The translations under genes were made by a program, and so were the position numbers. Positions 37,407 through 49,288 of a DNA stretch of 64,000 nt are shown piece after piece. Position 1 is the stretch's first letter. The number at the start of each line of letters is the position of its first letter. Source of the stretch: Sipunculus nudus (taxonomy: Eukaryota; Annelida; Sipuncula; Golfingiida; Sipunculidae); the NCBI GenBank assembly GCA_026874595.1, contig CM049307.1, positions 25,766,362 to 25,830,361 on the forward strand, read 5' to 3'. A model generated the notes under the pieces. That model did no database searches, was not told the DNA's origin, and saw only the letters and a program-made list of their open reading frames with translations.

Positions 37407-38211
37407 TGCCTCCTAAGAACCCACTTTGCATCATTCCCGACAATACAAAACCAGAAAGCGTGCATTTCCGAGGCGTGGCCCTCGGATGAGATGCGTCACA
37501 AAGGTCTCAATTAGAATATAGATTTGTCACATTGACCACAGGTCAGAGTTTTAAATAAGTTTAATGCATGAGGAGTGACAGCCTACATGCATGTACATAT
37601 TTATATTACCAAGCATACCTAAACTGTATGAAAATATCGTTCAGATTGAATTCTCAGGTTAAGGGGATTTCATGGATTAACTCATGAATAAATTAATCAA
37701 TAGAAAAGGTTCAAACCATTTTGAAACAACCGTTGTTGCCTGGCTGTCGTATGGTTACCGTTTCAACGGTCAGGATCCAAAATATACACACAAGCCAAAC
37801 CACTATGATATATGCTCAAAGTTGATAGACTTTATTTAAGCTATTATGATTTTGATAAAATTGTCCGAGCTTGTGCGAGCGCCCGAATTAATCATGGTAT
37901 TCGAAGTTAACACTGCCTCAGGCGTGCGATCGAGATATACAAAAATATTTATTATATCTCGCGAGAGCTCATAAAGTCATGTAACCAACAGATCTCCTAC
38001 ATGAAGAAAAAATATCTTGAAAAAGAGTTTGCCTGCTTAACTTTTTACACATAATGAATTTGACTTATTTTTTTAAATATCTAAGGCTGAATTAAAGTAA
38101 AGCTGCCAAAGCTGAAAAGCTAAATTGAAGTATATCTTTCTCCATTTATCTCTGATGTATAGATATACTTACAGCACTCCTGAACATACTTTCAATCTTT
38201 TTAAACGACAA

Positions 38212-39864
38212 TTAGTCCATCAGGTGGGCTATCATCATCTCTCTCAGTTTTCTGCGAGATACTTTTCCTGATGGTGCCCTTGGGAAATCCTCTAATGGCA
38301 CAACCCATTTCGGCATCATGGTGTTCCAAGGGGCCCTGCTAATAAACCGCTCAGCTAACCAATCAAGAACTTCATCAGAAGTCATGGTGGAATCTTCAAG
38401 TATGACGCATGCGCAAATCTCTTCCCCGAGTCTTTCGTCCGGAACACCAATGACTTGTACCTGTTTAACTTTTGGATGTTTCAAAATGATCTCCTCCAGG
38501 TAACTCGGGCATATTTTATTGCCTTCACGATTTATAATATCAGCCTTTCTGTTGATAATCTTGATTTGTCCATCTATATTCCTTAAGGCAATATCATCAG
38601 TAGAATACCAGCCATCGTCTGTCAAGGATTGCACCGCGCCGTCCTCGCGTAGATACCCTCGTGACAGAAATGGCGTCCGGACAAGCAGTTTGCCTTTTTC
38701 CCCGACGGGAACTACGTCACCGCTATCATTTATTATTTTAACTTCGCAGTATTGACACGCTGGTCCGATGAAGCCCTCTTCTACATTCGTGTTGGTTGTT
38801 AAGGCAATACTGCCTGTTTCTGTGGTGCCGTACACATTGATCAATCGCAGGCCAGGCAACACTCGACTGAGTACTTTCGCGTTGGATTCGTTCAAGAACT
38901 GTCCAGAGAACAGGCACACCCTTAAAGACTTCGATTTGATGTGTGCTCTGACAGTGTTCTGAAGAATGTCGTAGATTGAACTCCCAAATAGCAGAGCAAC
39001 CGTGCAGCCCTCCTTTTCTATAACGTCACAGATAGCAACACCTGGATCAGACACTGGTAGCTGCGCTAACACGATCTTCAAACCCGACACCAACATTATT
39101 CCCACCCCGCAGACGTAAGAAAGAACATGGCCAATGAATGTATTGCAATAATGCACATCTTTATTGGTCGAAGTTGTCACGTTAGCCAAGATGGCCGCAT
39201 TGTTTATCAGGTATAGGTGATTTATGATAACTCCTTTGGGACGTCCTGTACTTCCAGTTGTATAAAACACTGCGGCATCCCAGTCTGCATTTATGTCACT
39301 TTCTCTTTCTGACACTTCAACCTTTTCACCAACAGTTATTCCACCCAACAGATCGTTCTTAAACAAAACCCTGTTGTGGGTTTTCTTGAGGATTACGTCT
39401 GCCCCATATATAACAACGAACATACTTCTTGGGAGCTGTGATAAGATTTCATCTATTTCACTTGTGCTTACGTAACCATGCTGAAACATCACACCCTTGC
39501 ATTTAGACGAGGTTACGGAACCCACTAAGTCCTGCATGTTTCGGAGTCCAAATGGAGGAAAAGCTGCAACGGCGCCAGTCCTCATAATTGCAAGTGAGAG
39601 AAGGAGCAAATCTATGCTGTTCTCTCCCACAAGAGCAATCCTGTCCCCTCTCTCAAGATCCGGGGCTTCTCTCAGAAGTCCTGTTGCAACATTCAGCGAC
39701 TCGTGATAAAGGTCAGAAAAGGTCACAGCCTTTCTTTGAATACCGCCAGAAATCACCACTGCTGCCTCTTTGTCAGGGTTGTCTCGGTACCTCTGGTTAA
39801 GAAGATTCGGGATGGTAGTTCGTATCGGTGGGACAGGAGGTGCATTGAAACTGGAACTTTTCAT
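38212..39864 (-). CDS. Acyl-CoA synthetase / AMP-binding enzyme (ACSF2-like), intact copy B
   Basis: Single uninterrupted 550-codon frame. Expected role from the ANL superfamily: ATP-dependent activation of a carboxylic acid to acyl-AMP, then transfer to CoA. Core motifs appear in the normal order: P-loop YTTGSTGRPKG at residues 201-211, YGTTETG at 345-351, GWYSTDD at 418-424 (TDD where TGD is usual), hinge region NRKADIINREGNKICP at 438-453, and PSGKVSRRKL near residue 535 with the C-terminal lysine. Length fits medium-chain/ACSF2-type enzymes. No signal peptide or membrane segment is obvious, and the specific substrate cannot be read from sequence. There is no intron, and no poly-A tract follows the stop, so a retrocopy is neither shown nor excluded. 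Residue 392 is Lys in GEKGKL, where copy A keeps the family-typical GEKGEL. The start is the first Met of a frame whose paralogue begins identically. Confidence 0.88.
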   Translation of the reverse strand: MKSSSFNAPPVPPIRTTIPNLLNQRYRDNPDKEAAVVISGGIQRKAVTFSDLYHESLNVATGLLREAPDLERGDRIALVGENSIDLLLLSLAIMRTGAVAAFPPFGLRNMQDLVGSVTSSKCKGVMFQHGYVSTSEIDEILSQLPRSMFVVIYGADVILKKTHNRVLFKNDLLGGITVGEKVEVSERESDINADWDAAVFYTTGSTGRPKGVIINHLYLINNAAILANVTTSTNKDVHYCNTFIGHVLSYVCGVGIMLVSGLKIVLAQLPVSDPGVAICDVIEKEGCTVALLFGSSIYDILQNTVRAHIKSKSLRVCLFSGQFLNESNAKVLSRVLPGLRLINVYGTTETGSIALTTNTNVEEGFIGPACQYCEVKIINDSGDVVPVGEKGKLLVRTPFLSRGYLREDGAVQSLTDDGWYSTDDIALRNIDGQIKIINRKADIINREGNKICPSYLEEIILKHPKVKQVQVIGVPDERLGEEICACVILEDSTMTSDEVLDWLAERFISRAPWNTMMPKWVVPLEDFPRAPSGKVSRRKLREMMIAHLMD

Positions 39865-40601
39865 TATGCCGCTTTAGTTGCTCAAACTCCAACACTGAGA
39901 AACTAAAATACATTGAAAATTAACATAAGCAGTAGCTTGACACTTTACAACAATGTTAAGAAACAGCTTACAGCTTGTGTCACTGAGCCTATCGCTTGTA
40001 CCGGGACTGCTTGTTTTTTTTAACAAACTTAGGAAAACACTGATCTTTGGCTTTTTTTCGGTTCTGTTTATATATTAATTTTGATACTATACCTGACTAG
40101 GAATGATTAATCCACGAACGTTTTAAACCAACGAATAGTGTTTCAGGTCAAAACTATTAAATTTTAAACCCACGATATTTTCTGAATCCACAGTAATTGT
40201 GAAATCGGTCTAAGAATATCAAGATTACCAGAAGACCATCATCATCATCATTATGAATCGTTCACCTGTAAGTCTAACTGCAAGTGTGGTGAAATAAAAC
40301 TCTACATATCTCAAGTGTTAAACAAACTTTTCAAGTATTAAACACATTTTCATATTAAAACTTGACCTGCCAAACCGTTGGTAATTATCCATGCCATTAG
40401 AATGCCTATTAGACGCAACTTTAGATGCTTTATTAGACGCAAAGAACTAACTCTGGAACTTAAGTGACGGATTTGAATTACTGAAAGGTAAAGTTAGAGA
40501 AGACTTGTCGTCATAAAATTAATCATATAATTAGATGGCCTTATCTGGCCTTCACTTGGGTGATTCTTGCGTACAGGACTCTCGAGGATCTGGTAATGCA
40601 G

Positions 40602-40602
<1 letters not shown>

Positions 40603-40682
<80 letters not shown>
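40603..40682. repeat. (TA)n microsatellite, expanded in copy B
   Basis: About 80 bp of TA repeats, twice the length at the matching site in copy A. Other TA/AT runs lie at 967-1006, 14751-14788, 43316-43343, 44058-44116, 53129-53190, 58597-58641, 59209-59249 and 63058-63100. Confidence 0.95.
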
Positions 40683-40686
<4 letters not shown>

Positions 40687-41775
40687 AGTGAAGAAATTTC
40701 TTTCAACTATTCTCTCGGGCGTGGCTCAAATGGAGGACTCGCACTTGATCAGGAATTCATTTTTAGAACTGATTAGCGATTTCTATTTTAAGTAATTAAC
40801 AAAGACCATTACAAATGGTACAAACTGGCTGAATCGTTTGCATAAATATTGCTATTAACTGATTATGCATGTATTGTTCCTGAGGCCCGATATCAAGTTT
40901 TACGCAGAATAAAAATCAGTCCGTTTGGTAAATGAAGTTTTAATCGAATTACCTTTGTTGTTTTACTAACAGCTTGTAGCCAATCAGTATTAAATAGAAC
41001 CATGAGTCTTGAGGAAATAATGAGAAGAATATAATGAGCGGATATTATCTTGGTATACTCTCTGTATTCTACTATTATTTGATTTTTGCGTGGTCCTAAA
41101 ATGGTTTTTCCGCTCTAAACGTTGCCATTGAGCGAGACTCCCTAGGCAGATAGATTCTCACCTGGACACTGTCTTTGGAGTACTTTCGAGCTCTAATCGA
41201 CATCCGACAGGTTAATATCTGTTTCTCCCGTGTATATATAAAACGTTTCAAGTTTCAAAGATAAACAGGACGAAAGGGAAGGGGCCGACAACCAGTCGAG
41301 CAGCATCTAATGTAGCAATATACACCCGTCCATTGTATTTTGGAGGAGAGATTTTGAATCACACCTGATTTCAACCACTGGATAAATAAAACGTTTTGAT
41401 GACATGAATGGATTTTAATCTCATAAAGGGTATTTATGAAGTATTCTAAAGGAGCACGTTTAGAAACTATAAAACAAACACTTTCCAATTCAGTTTACTG
41501 GGCAAGTTCGCTTGTGGAGCCGCCCTAGCGATGGATACTCCTTTCTTATGCCCTTGTCCACCTGATTTATATAAAATATATATGGTTTATGCATGCACTA
41601 TTATTTATATTCAAGTTAGGTGGGCTTTTGACCGGAGGGCTTTTAGTCCGTAGGGGGCCTACTCCGGTTTTAAGTAGACACGATTTCTGGCGGAAGGTTG
41701 ACATTTTTAAGAAATATCGGGTATTTTTAATACCACTAATGAAAAGGAAAATGTGTAGTAAAAAAGAAAACAATG

Positions 41776-43147
41776 TCCACAGAAACTGATGAAACACTTC
41801 ATGATCAAAATTTATACAATGAATCATGGTGATAAATGCATTAGTTGTTTAGACACTTGAGCTTTTGTACGAAATTTTCCATTATTCTGGGGGGTAGTTC
41901 GGAGCCCCATAGCTGGAAGAATATGGATAACAGAGACCTAATTTCATGTTTTCAAGGAGAATTTTCATGGACATCTGTGGATGTCAAGTAGGAGGATTCT
42001 AGGCCCAGAGGTTATATTTATGCCTTGTTAAAAGATGACAGCATCTTCAAAGGTTTCAAAAATAGGGAAAAAAACCCTTAAAAAGTCGAAAAAATACAGT
42101 TGGCGCCACCAGTCAACAGAAACTGATGAAGCACTTTATGATCCATATCCATGCAAAAATCATGGTGATCAATGCATTAGTTGTTCAGATACTTGAGCTT
42201 TTGTATTAAATTTTCCATTATTCTGGGGGGTACTTCGGAGACCCATAGTTGGAAGAATATGGGCAACAGAGACATTTTTTTAGGTTTCCAAGGAGACTTT
42301 CCATTGAGCTCTCTGGATGTTAAGTTGAAAGATTCTAGGTCGAGCGGTTACGATTTGTGCCCTGTCAACAGATGACAGCATCTCTAAAGGTCTCAAAAAT
42401 AGTAAAAAAAAATCGTAAAAAATAGAAAAAATATAGGTGGAACCACCAGTCCACAGAAACTGATGAAACACTCCATGATCAATATCCATGCAAAGAATCA
42501 TTATGATCAATGCATTAGTTGTTCAGATACTGGAGCTTTTGTATGAAATATTCCTTTATTCTGGGGGCTAGTTCGGAGCCTCATCGCTGGAAGAACATGA
42601 CTAACAGAGACCTAATTTCAGATTTTCAGGGAGAATTTTCATGGACTTTTACTGGATGTCAAGTAAGAAGATTCTGGGTCCAGAGGTTATATTTGTGCCC
42701 TGTTAACAGATGACAGCATCCTTAAAGGTCTCGAAAATAGAGAAAAAAATCTTTAAAAATATCGAGAAAATACAGGTGGCGCCACGAGTCCACAGAAACT
42801 GATGGAGCACTTCATGATCAATATCCATGCAAAGAATAATGGTGATCAATGCACTCGTTGTTCAGATACTTGAGCATTTTGTATGAAATTTTCCATTATT
42901 CTGGGGGGGGGGGGGGGAGGGGTACTTCGGAGCCCCATCGCTGGAAGAATATGGATAACAAAGACCTGATTTCAGGTTTTTAAGGAGAATTTTTATGGAC
43001 CTCCCTGGATGTCAGGTAAGAAGATTCTAGATCCAACCGTTACTATTTGTGCCCTGTTAACGGACAGACGAGCAGACGGCCGGACGGTCCACGTACAAAG
43101 AGTGATTGCTAAAGCTCAGATGACTTACAGTCAGCTGAGCTAAAAAT
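41776..43147 (+). mobile_element. HINE-like tandem-core element, forward, head missing
   Basis: Four monomers, with landmarks gacagcatc at 42037, 42373 and 42712 (period about 336-339). Then comes gttaacggacagacgagcag and the terminal hairpin aagctcagatga / tcagctgagcta ending at 43142. The left end abuts the edge of duplicated block B, so the element's insertion or recombination defines that boundary. A G run (42902-42919) is another expansion of the tattctggggg motif. Confidence 0.82.
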
Positions 43148-43814
43148 TCCGAAACAGATAATTTAGGACCAACAGAATTACCTGGTTAACCACACGCAAG
43201 CCATCCGATAGCAGTTCATTGTATCATTGTGAGGGCTGGAACCTTGAATATTATCACCCCTTTTATTTGATTAGCCCGCTAAAATGAATAATATGATATT
43301 CAATTAAACGGGATATATATATATATAATATATATATATATATTTTTGTTTATTGGTGTTGGATTTTGGAGTGTAAACCTATAGACTGAGGGTTCGCCAC
43401 ATAGTTTCTGTGCCCCTTTTTCATTCATGAACCAAATTTTCAAGGTCAGTTCAATCGAAATATGACTTCTAGGTAAAGATTGCTAAATTATATGTTAAAT
43501 AAAAATTTCCAATACATTAAAGGGACATTATCAGGAACTATCAGTTAAGTCATGCTTTATATAAAAGTTTTCAAGCAAAATCATCCCATCATGCGGTCTC
43601 AGTACCTACCATTAAGTTGTTTAACACCATGTCATGGTATTGCGTTGTGACCTAAATAATAACTAGGCCGCAAAAACTGCATCTTCCCGCATACGACGTG
43701 CCGTCACTTCACGAAAACAGAGACGCGTGCAGCTGTTATGTTTAAGTGTAAGATAATAATACAATAGATCTGATAATTGGCCTGGGCCTTACCCTGTTCC
43801 TTGGTTCAGTCTGA
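43148..43814. other. Unannotated stretch with a short shared motif
   Basis: The segment 43651-43700 (gtgacctaaataataactag ... cttcccgcat) resembles 24010-24056 (gtgacttaaataaagctaga ... tccccgcat). This suggests a small dispersed repeat or shared transposon end. Nothing else is recognised. Confidence 0.4.
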
Positions 43815-43988
43815 ATTAAGAGATCCATGACGTCAACCAGCTCCTGCCAAGAGTTACTGCCAAGAGTTTCCCATCCAGCCTTTTTGGATGCAATTGGAGC
43901 GAAGCGTGAAATGCTTGCAAGAGATGGTCTGCACCTGAGCCGAAAGGGGGTGAAACAGCTGGCAAGAGACATCAGCAAGTTTGTCAAG
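43815..43988 (+). CDS. C-terminal exon of an SGNH-hydrolase-like protein
   Basis: The plus-strand frame reads HPAFLDAIGAKREMLARDGL then HLSRKGVKQLARDISKFVK, the terminal block of SGNH/GDSL-like hydrolases (the DGxH box holds the catalytic Asp and His). The frame is open from 43815 and ends in a donor, aag|gtatga at 43989. Joining to the acceptor tattacag at 44129 keeps the frame and leads into the 19-residue repeat region. The N-terminal catalytic parts (GDS, GxND) are not visible upstream, so the gene is partial here or they lie in unrecognised exons. Confidence 0.55.
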
Positions 43989-44056
43989 GTATGAAATGTT
44001 AACAGTATAAAAATCCCATTTTCATTGTAATGATATCTGCTTATATTACATTAATG

Positions 44057-44118
<62 letters not shown>

Positions 44119-44129
44119 GTATATTACAG

Positions 44130-46090
44130 TATATTACAGTAATGTCTTCCCGACAACTTACTGCTAAGCTTTTACCAAAGCAGTCAGCAGCTGCTACCAG
44201 AACAGCATCAAGTTTGACTGCTAAGCTTTAACCAAAGCAGTCACCAGCTACCACCAGGACAGCACCAAGCGTGACTGCTAAGTTTATACCAAAGCAGTTA
44301 CCAGCTCCTACCAGGACAGCACCAATTTTGACTGCTAAACTTTTACCAAAGCAGTCACTAGCTACTACTAGGACAGCACAAAGGGTGACTGCTAAGTTTA
44401 TACCAAAACAGTCACCAGCTACTACCAAGACAGCACCAAGCGTGACTGCTAAGTTCATACCAAAGCAGTCACCAGCTATTACCAGGACAGCACCAAGCGT
44501 GACTGCTAAGTTTATACCAAAGCAGTCACCAGCTACTACCAAGACAGCACCAAGCGTGACTGCTCAGTTTATACCAAAGCAGTCACCAGCTACCACCAGG
44601 ACAGCACAAAGGGTGACTGCTAAGTTTATACCAAAGCAGTCACCTGCTACTACCAAGACAGCACCAAGCGTGACTGCTAAGTTTATACCAAAGCAGTCAC
44701 CAGCTACTAGCAGGACAGCACCAATTTTGACTGCTAAACTTTTACCAAAGCAGTCACTAGCTACTACCAGGACAGCACAAAGGGTGACTGCTTAGTTTAT
44801 ACCAAAGCAGTCACCAGCTACTACCAAGACAGCACAAAGGGTGACTGCTACGTTTATACCAAAGCAGTCACCAGCTACTACCAAGACAGCACCAAGCGTG
44901 ACTGCTAAGTTTATACCAAAGCAGTCACCAGCTACCACCAGGACAGCACAAAGGGTGACTGCTAAGTTTATACCAAAGCAGTCACCAGCTACTACCAAGA
45001 CAGCACCAAGCGTGACTGCTAAGTTTATACCAAAGCAGTCACCAGCTACCACCAGGACAGCACCAAGTGTGACTGCTAAGCTTTCGCCGAAGCAGTCACC
45101 AGCTATTACCAAGACAGCACCAAGCGTGACTGCTAAGTTTATACCAAAGCAGTCACCAGCTACCACCAGGACAGCACCAAGTGTGACTGCTACGCTTTCA
45201 CCAAAGCAGTCACCAGCTACTACCAAGAAAGCACAAAGGGTGACTGCTAAGTTTATACCAAAGCAGTCACCAGCTACCACCAGGACAGCACAAGTGTGAC
45301 TGCTAAGCTTTCACCAAAGCAGTCACCAGCTACTACCAAGACAGCACCAAGCGTGACTGCTAAGTTTATACCAAAGCAGTCACCAGCTACCACCAGGACC
45401 GCACCAAGTTTGACTGCTAAGCTTTCACCAAAGCAGTCACCAGCCAATACCAAGACAGCACCAAGCGTGACTGCTAAGTTTATACCAAAGCAGTCATCAG
45501 CTACCACCAGGACAGCACCAAGCGTGACTGCTAAGCTTTCACCAAAGCAGTCACCAGCTACTACCAGGACAGCACCGAGTGTGACTGCTAAGCTTTTACC
45601 AAAGCAGTCACCAGCTACCACCAGGACAGCACCAAGCGTGACTGCTAGGTTTTTACCAAAGCAGTCACCAGCTACTACCAAGACAGCACCAAGCGTGACT
45701 GCTAAGTTTATACCAAAGCTGTCACCAGCTACCACCAGGACAGCACCAAGTGTGACTGCTAATCTTTCACCAAAGCAGTCACCAGCTACTACTTAGACAG
45801 CACCAAGCGTGACTGCTAAGCTTTCACCAAAGCAGTCACCAGCTACTACCAGGACAGCACCAATTTTGACTGCTAAACTTTTACCAAAGCAGTCACTGGC
45901 TACTACCAGGACAGCACAAAGGGTGACTGCTTAGCTTTTACCAAAGCAGTCACCAGCTACCAACAGGACAGCACCAAGCGTGACTGCTATGTTTTTACCA
46001 AAGCGGTCACCAGCTGCTACCAGAACAGCACAGAATGTTACTGCTAAGCTTTACCAAAGCAGTCACCAGCTACTACCAAGGCAGAACAGA
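44130..46090 (+). pseudogene. 57-bp coding minisatellite (19-residue repeats)
   Basis: About 34 copies of a 57-bp unit translating as VTAKFIPKQSPATTRTAPS. Units alternate between a gtttatacc and an agctttcacc version, giving a 114-bp higher-order period in part of the array. The frame in phase with the SGNH exon starts YITVMSSRQLTAKLLPKQ. It is broken by TAA at 44229, TAG at 44793, a one-base loss near 45290 and TAG at 45794. The repeat is basic and Thr/Pro/Ser-rich, like an extended low-complexity tail. The antisense strand is also open for long stretches (44228-44542, 44792-45280, 45274-45735) with repeats of VLVVAGDCFGINLAVTLGA. Confidence 0.75.
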
Positions 46091-46249
46091 ATGGTTCTAA
46101 AAGCCATTTACTAGGTGGAGGACCGGACAGTTATGTGTTGGCCCATTATTCCGTACATATTCTGACTTAAATGTTTGTTTTACTGCTTGTTGTGATACCA
46201 ATCATCATCCAATAAAATAAAAACGTAGAACGGAGAAAAACCCTGACCC

Positions 46250-48362
46250 TGAGAAGGTTGAGTCACATCAATACAGTACTATCACATTCACGTGTAAGCA
46301 TGCTGGCAGTATCAAACCTCGGGAAACTGGCGCTCGACCGACTCAGTCCTACCTGGCTTGTAATTGTCTAGTTTCAGTAAATGTTAATCTTCAAAAAACT
46401 TCAGGTATGTTTAAAGTCACTAAAATAATGGACCAGCATAATCATCCAAATACTTAAAATATGTATCCAGATCAGCGCAAGTTGAACTCAAATCAAATAG
46501 ATTTAGTTAATGACATGATTAATTATGAAGAAGGGACCGGACAATTACAAAATTTTATAAAGGATAAAATTGGAAAATCTGTGTTGGCCGAAGATATACA
46601 CAACATCAGGCTAAACAAGAGAAAACAGACGTCAGGGGATAAAACTAAAGAGCAATTATTAATTGATAAAATAACTTCCATTAGCAACAATGATTCAGAG
46701 TGTAAATTACATATAGATAGTGATAAGGAAGGAACATTGAGTGTTTTAATGATCCAGTCAGGGCCCATGAAAGAGTTCTATAATAAATATCCGGAAGTAC
46801 TTTTTGTAGACGGTAAATGTAGAGGCTTATTCATTATATACAATATTATGTCAAGATAACAATGGTAGGGGAAAACCTGTTGATTATTTATTTGTGAGAG
46901 ATGAAGCGAAGCAAACATTTACACAGGCTAACCAAATCTATCCCAAATATAACTCAGAACTTTTGGATTAAGCAAAAATAATAATAATAGATAAAGATTT
47001 GACGAAAATGGCAGTCCTTCGAAAATTCTTTTCCAAAGCAAAACTTTTGTTATGTACATTCCATGTTTTGAAATATCTGAAACAAGTGGTTAGTGATTTA
47101 GTTATTTCAAAACAGATTAAAACTGAAATAATGACTCTAGAACAAATACTAGTCTATGCAAAATCAGCCGCTCAATTTGATGATTTCTTGCCGCAGCTTA
47201 ACATGAGAGCACCAGAAGATTTTGTAAATTATTTCCAGCAAAATTGGGTTAATTGTAAGCATATATGGGCACATTATTTAAGAAGGGATTTAGAAACGCT
47301 TGGTTATAACACAAACAACCGCATAGAAAGCCATAATAAAAAATTTAAAATGTTCATTAAATCGCATTTTCATTTAGATGAAGCAGTTCAGGGACTTATA
47401 AGTTGCATAAAGTCAATGGAAAACTATGTTGATAAAGTGAATTTGATGCCATTAAAACGTGTTTAGATACAAGAAAAGTAGACCATTTACATATAGAAAT
47501 AGCTCGTGTGCACCAAACAGGCAATTCTTTTCATGAATCAGGAATTGGATTAATTGCAACAACATAAAGGATCAGTAAATAAAATAGATAATGAATTTAA
47601 GGTAACAGATAAAAGCAATCTTACTTGCAAGGTTTATGAAGCTGCCAATCTCTGCACTTGTAGATTTTGGTGCCAATATCGATTACCTTGTCAGCATATT
47701 TTCAAAGTAATGAGACAAAATAACATGACAGAACTCATTCCAAAACTTATACCAGAGAGAGGGCGAAAACACAATTCTAACCTAGAAACATATCATAAAT
47801 AAGACCCGCCAATTTTTAATTCAGAGTTTGAAAATTTTAACGAAATCAAAAAACCCAATAAAAAGAGAAAATTCTTAGGGCAAAATGAAAAATTTTCAAA
47901 GCATTAAAAAAATAACTAAAGACATAGCTTCATTCTAATCAACATGTGGTGAAAAAGATTTAGCCTCAAAATTAAAAACATTAGAAACACTTTTGCATGA
48001 TTTGCAACTGAATAAAAATGTTTTTACGACTTAAGAGAAACCGAAAGAAGTGTACAGATCAGAAACTATAAAAAATCATGGGGATACCTTGACAGATATG
48101 GATCATAACTGCTTATCTTCACCGATGAAGTGTGAATTAAATGAGGAATATATAGACGAACTTCCAGACTGAACATACAATAACAGACAGTGAAGGAATA
48201 TCCCAAGACCAGTTAGAAAACATTAAAATACTTCAAGCAGGCCTTGTTCAAAATACATGCATCGATGAACTTCGTGATACTTTAACCCTTTAAAATATAA
48301 AAAAAAGCGAAGGGGTCGTCCGAAAGGAACTAAAAATCTTTTACAGTATTTTCATGGAAGGA
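46250..48362 (+). pseudogene. MULE-type transposase with SWIM zinc finger and AT-hook (ZSWIM-like), decayed
   Basis: Order of pieces: an N-terminal FAR1/WRKY-like zinc finger (CKHAG ... ACNCLVSVN ... DQHNHPN, 46295-46455), YPDQRKLNSNQIDLVND, first Asp motif VLFVDGK (about 46798), second Asp motif IIIDKDLTKMAVL (46980), CTFHVLKYL, and Glu motif NNRIESHNKKFKMF (about 47320). The SWIM finger is CTCRFWCQYRLPCQHIF (47656-47706), and an AT-hook KRRGRPKGTKN is at 48305-48337. MULE transposases cut and paste DNA with a DDE triad. At least four stops or frameshifts (46456, 46857, 46969, 47464) disable it. Confidence 0.83.
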
Positions 48363-48652
48363 TGTAAGATGTAATCCAAATAAAAAAACAGATGCACATA
48401 TTAATGCAGCTCTTTTGAAAGAAAAAAAAAAAAACGGTATCCACACTTTTACAGATGTCACTATTATTGTATGCAGTCTTACATGTGTATGTGCAGCGCT
48501 AGCATTGGCCGTTGCTATGGCGGCATAGCCCGGCCCACGCGTGGGGTATGACGTGTAAACAAAGGTCATGCTAGTCTGGGGCTTTCTCGCCTGGCCGTAC
48601 ATGTGTAAACCCTGATATGTAGAAACACAGCGTTCGTTGTTCTAGATATTTC

Positions 48653-49288
48653 CTGTAACGTGTGTACCATTGGGTTCTTTGGATAGTTCGAGAAATGAAA
48701 AGTTCTCGGCTTGAGGTGAAAAGTTATAAATAAGGGGCTGTGTTTTAGCGCCGGGGAGAGGAGAGAAAAATTCCAGCGGACACAGAAGAGTGTGTATCAG
48801 TTTGTGGACCTTTTACGATAGTTGCGGCAGTTATAGATTTACTTCTAAATTTGTGACGAATCTTATATTGTCTTCAGTTTGCTTTCGGGATTACAACAAA
48901 TTAATTTTGTGATTGAACTGGACTGTTATTCTGTGAGAAGATTTATGTGAACTGTTCATCTGGATTATATGCTTTAACGGACTTTTTTGTCGCTGTAACA
49001 GTGGTGGTATCCAGGTACTGTACACTTTATTTATATACTTGTATTGATTTACTGTTGTACTGTTGTTATACTGTGTAATTGTATTGATTTAGTGTATTGT
49101 AATGTTAAGATTGTTTTAAGAATAAATTATAATTATTTGTAAACAAACAACCACTGACTTCTTTATATATTTTCCCCTAGACATTTCACGCTGCCTAGTG
49201 TTACAGAATCTGATTTTTTATCTCCATTACAAAATTTATGTTTGTCACGACTACCTGATCTGTTGATATTAGGTTCCGTAACCTAAAA
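48653..49288 (+). mobile_element. LTR of a retroelement (Gypsy-like), 5' type
   Basis: It starts tgtaacgtgtg and contains a TATA box (tataaataagg at 48725) and a polyadenylation signal aataaat (49121). It is followed by a primer-binding site. An internal gttaca at 49199-49204 mirrors the tgtaac start, so the true 3' edge may be there or just before the primer site; I could not decide. No second LTR and no gag/pol are found downstream, so the element is truncated. Confidence 0.55.

Larger units (their letters stand above)
34047..41775 (+). repeat. Segmental duplication, copy B
   Basis: Direct-orientation partner of 1-15559, offset by about 34 kb at its start. The right edge is abrupt: after the shared stretch ending near 41775 the sequence enters a monomer array at the phrase tccacagaaactgatg. 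Elements found only here are a 337-bp MITE (35035-35371), a ~200-bp G-rich element (37208-37406) and a longer AT microsatellite. Outside the synthetase gene I see no other coding region in this block. The left edge may extend before 34047, which cannot be tested because copy A begins at the window edge. Confidence 0.9.

Noticed and set aside
39497-39906. Plus-strand frames over the synthetase gene
   Set aside because: Antisense shadows of the minus-strand enzyme; the same frames appear at 9339-9748 for copy A.
43742-43987. Minus-strand 81-codon frame
   Set aside because: Antisense shadow of the SGNH-like exon, whose plus-strand frame has recognisable motifs and a splice donor.
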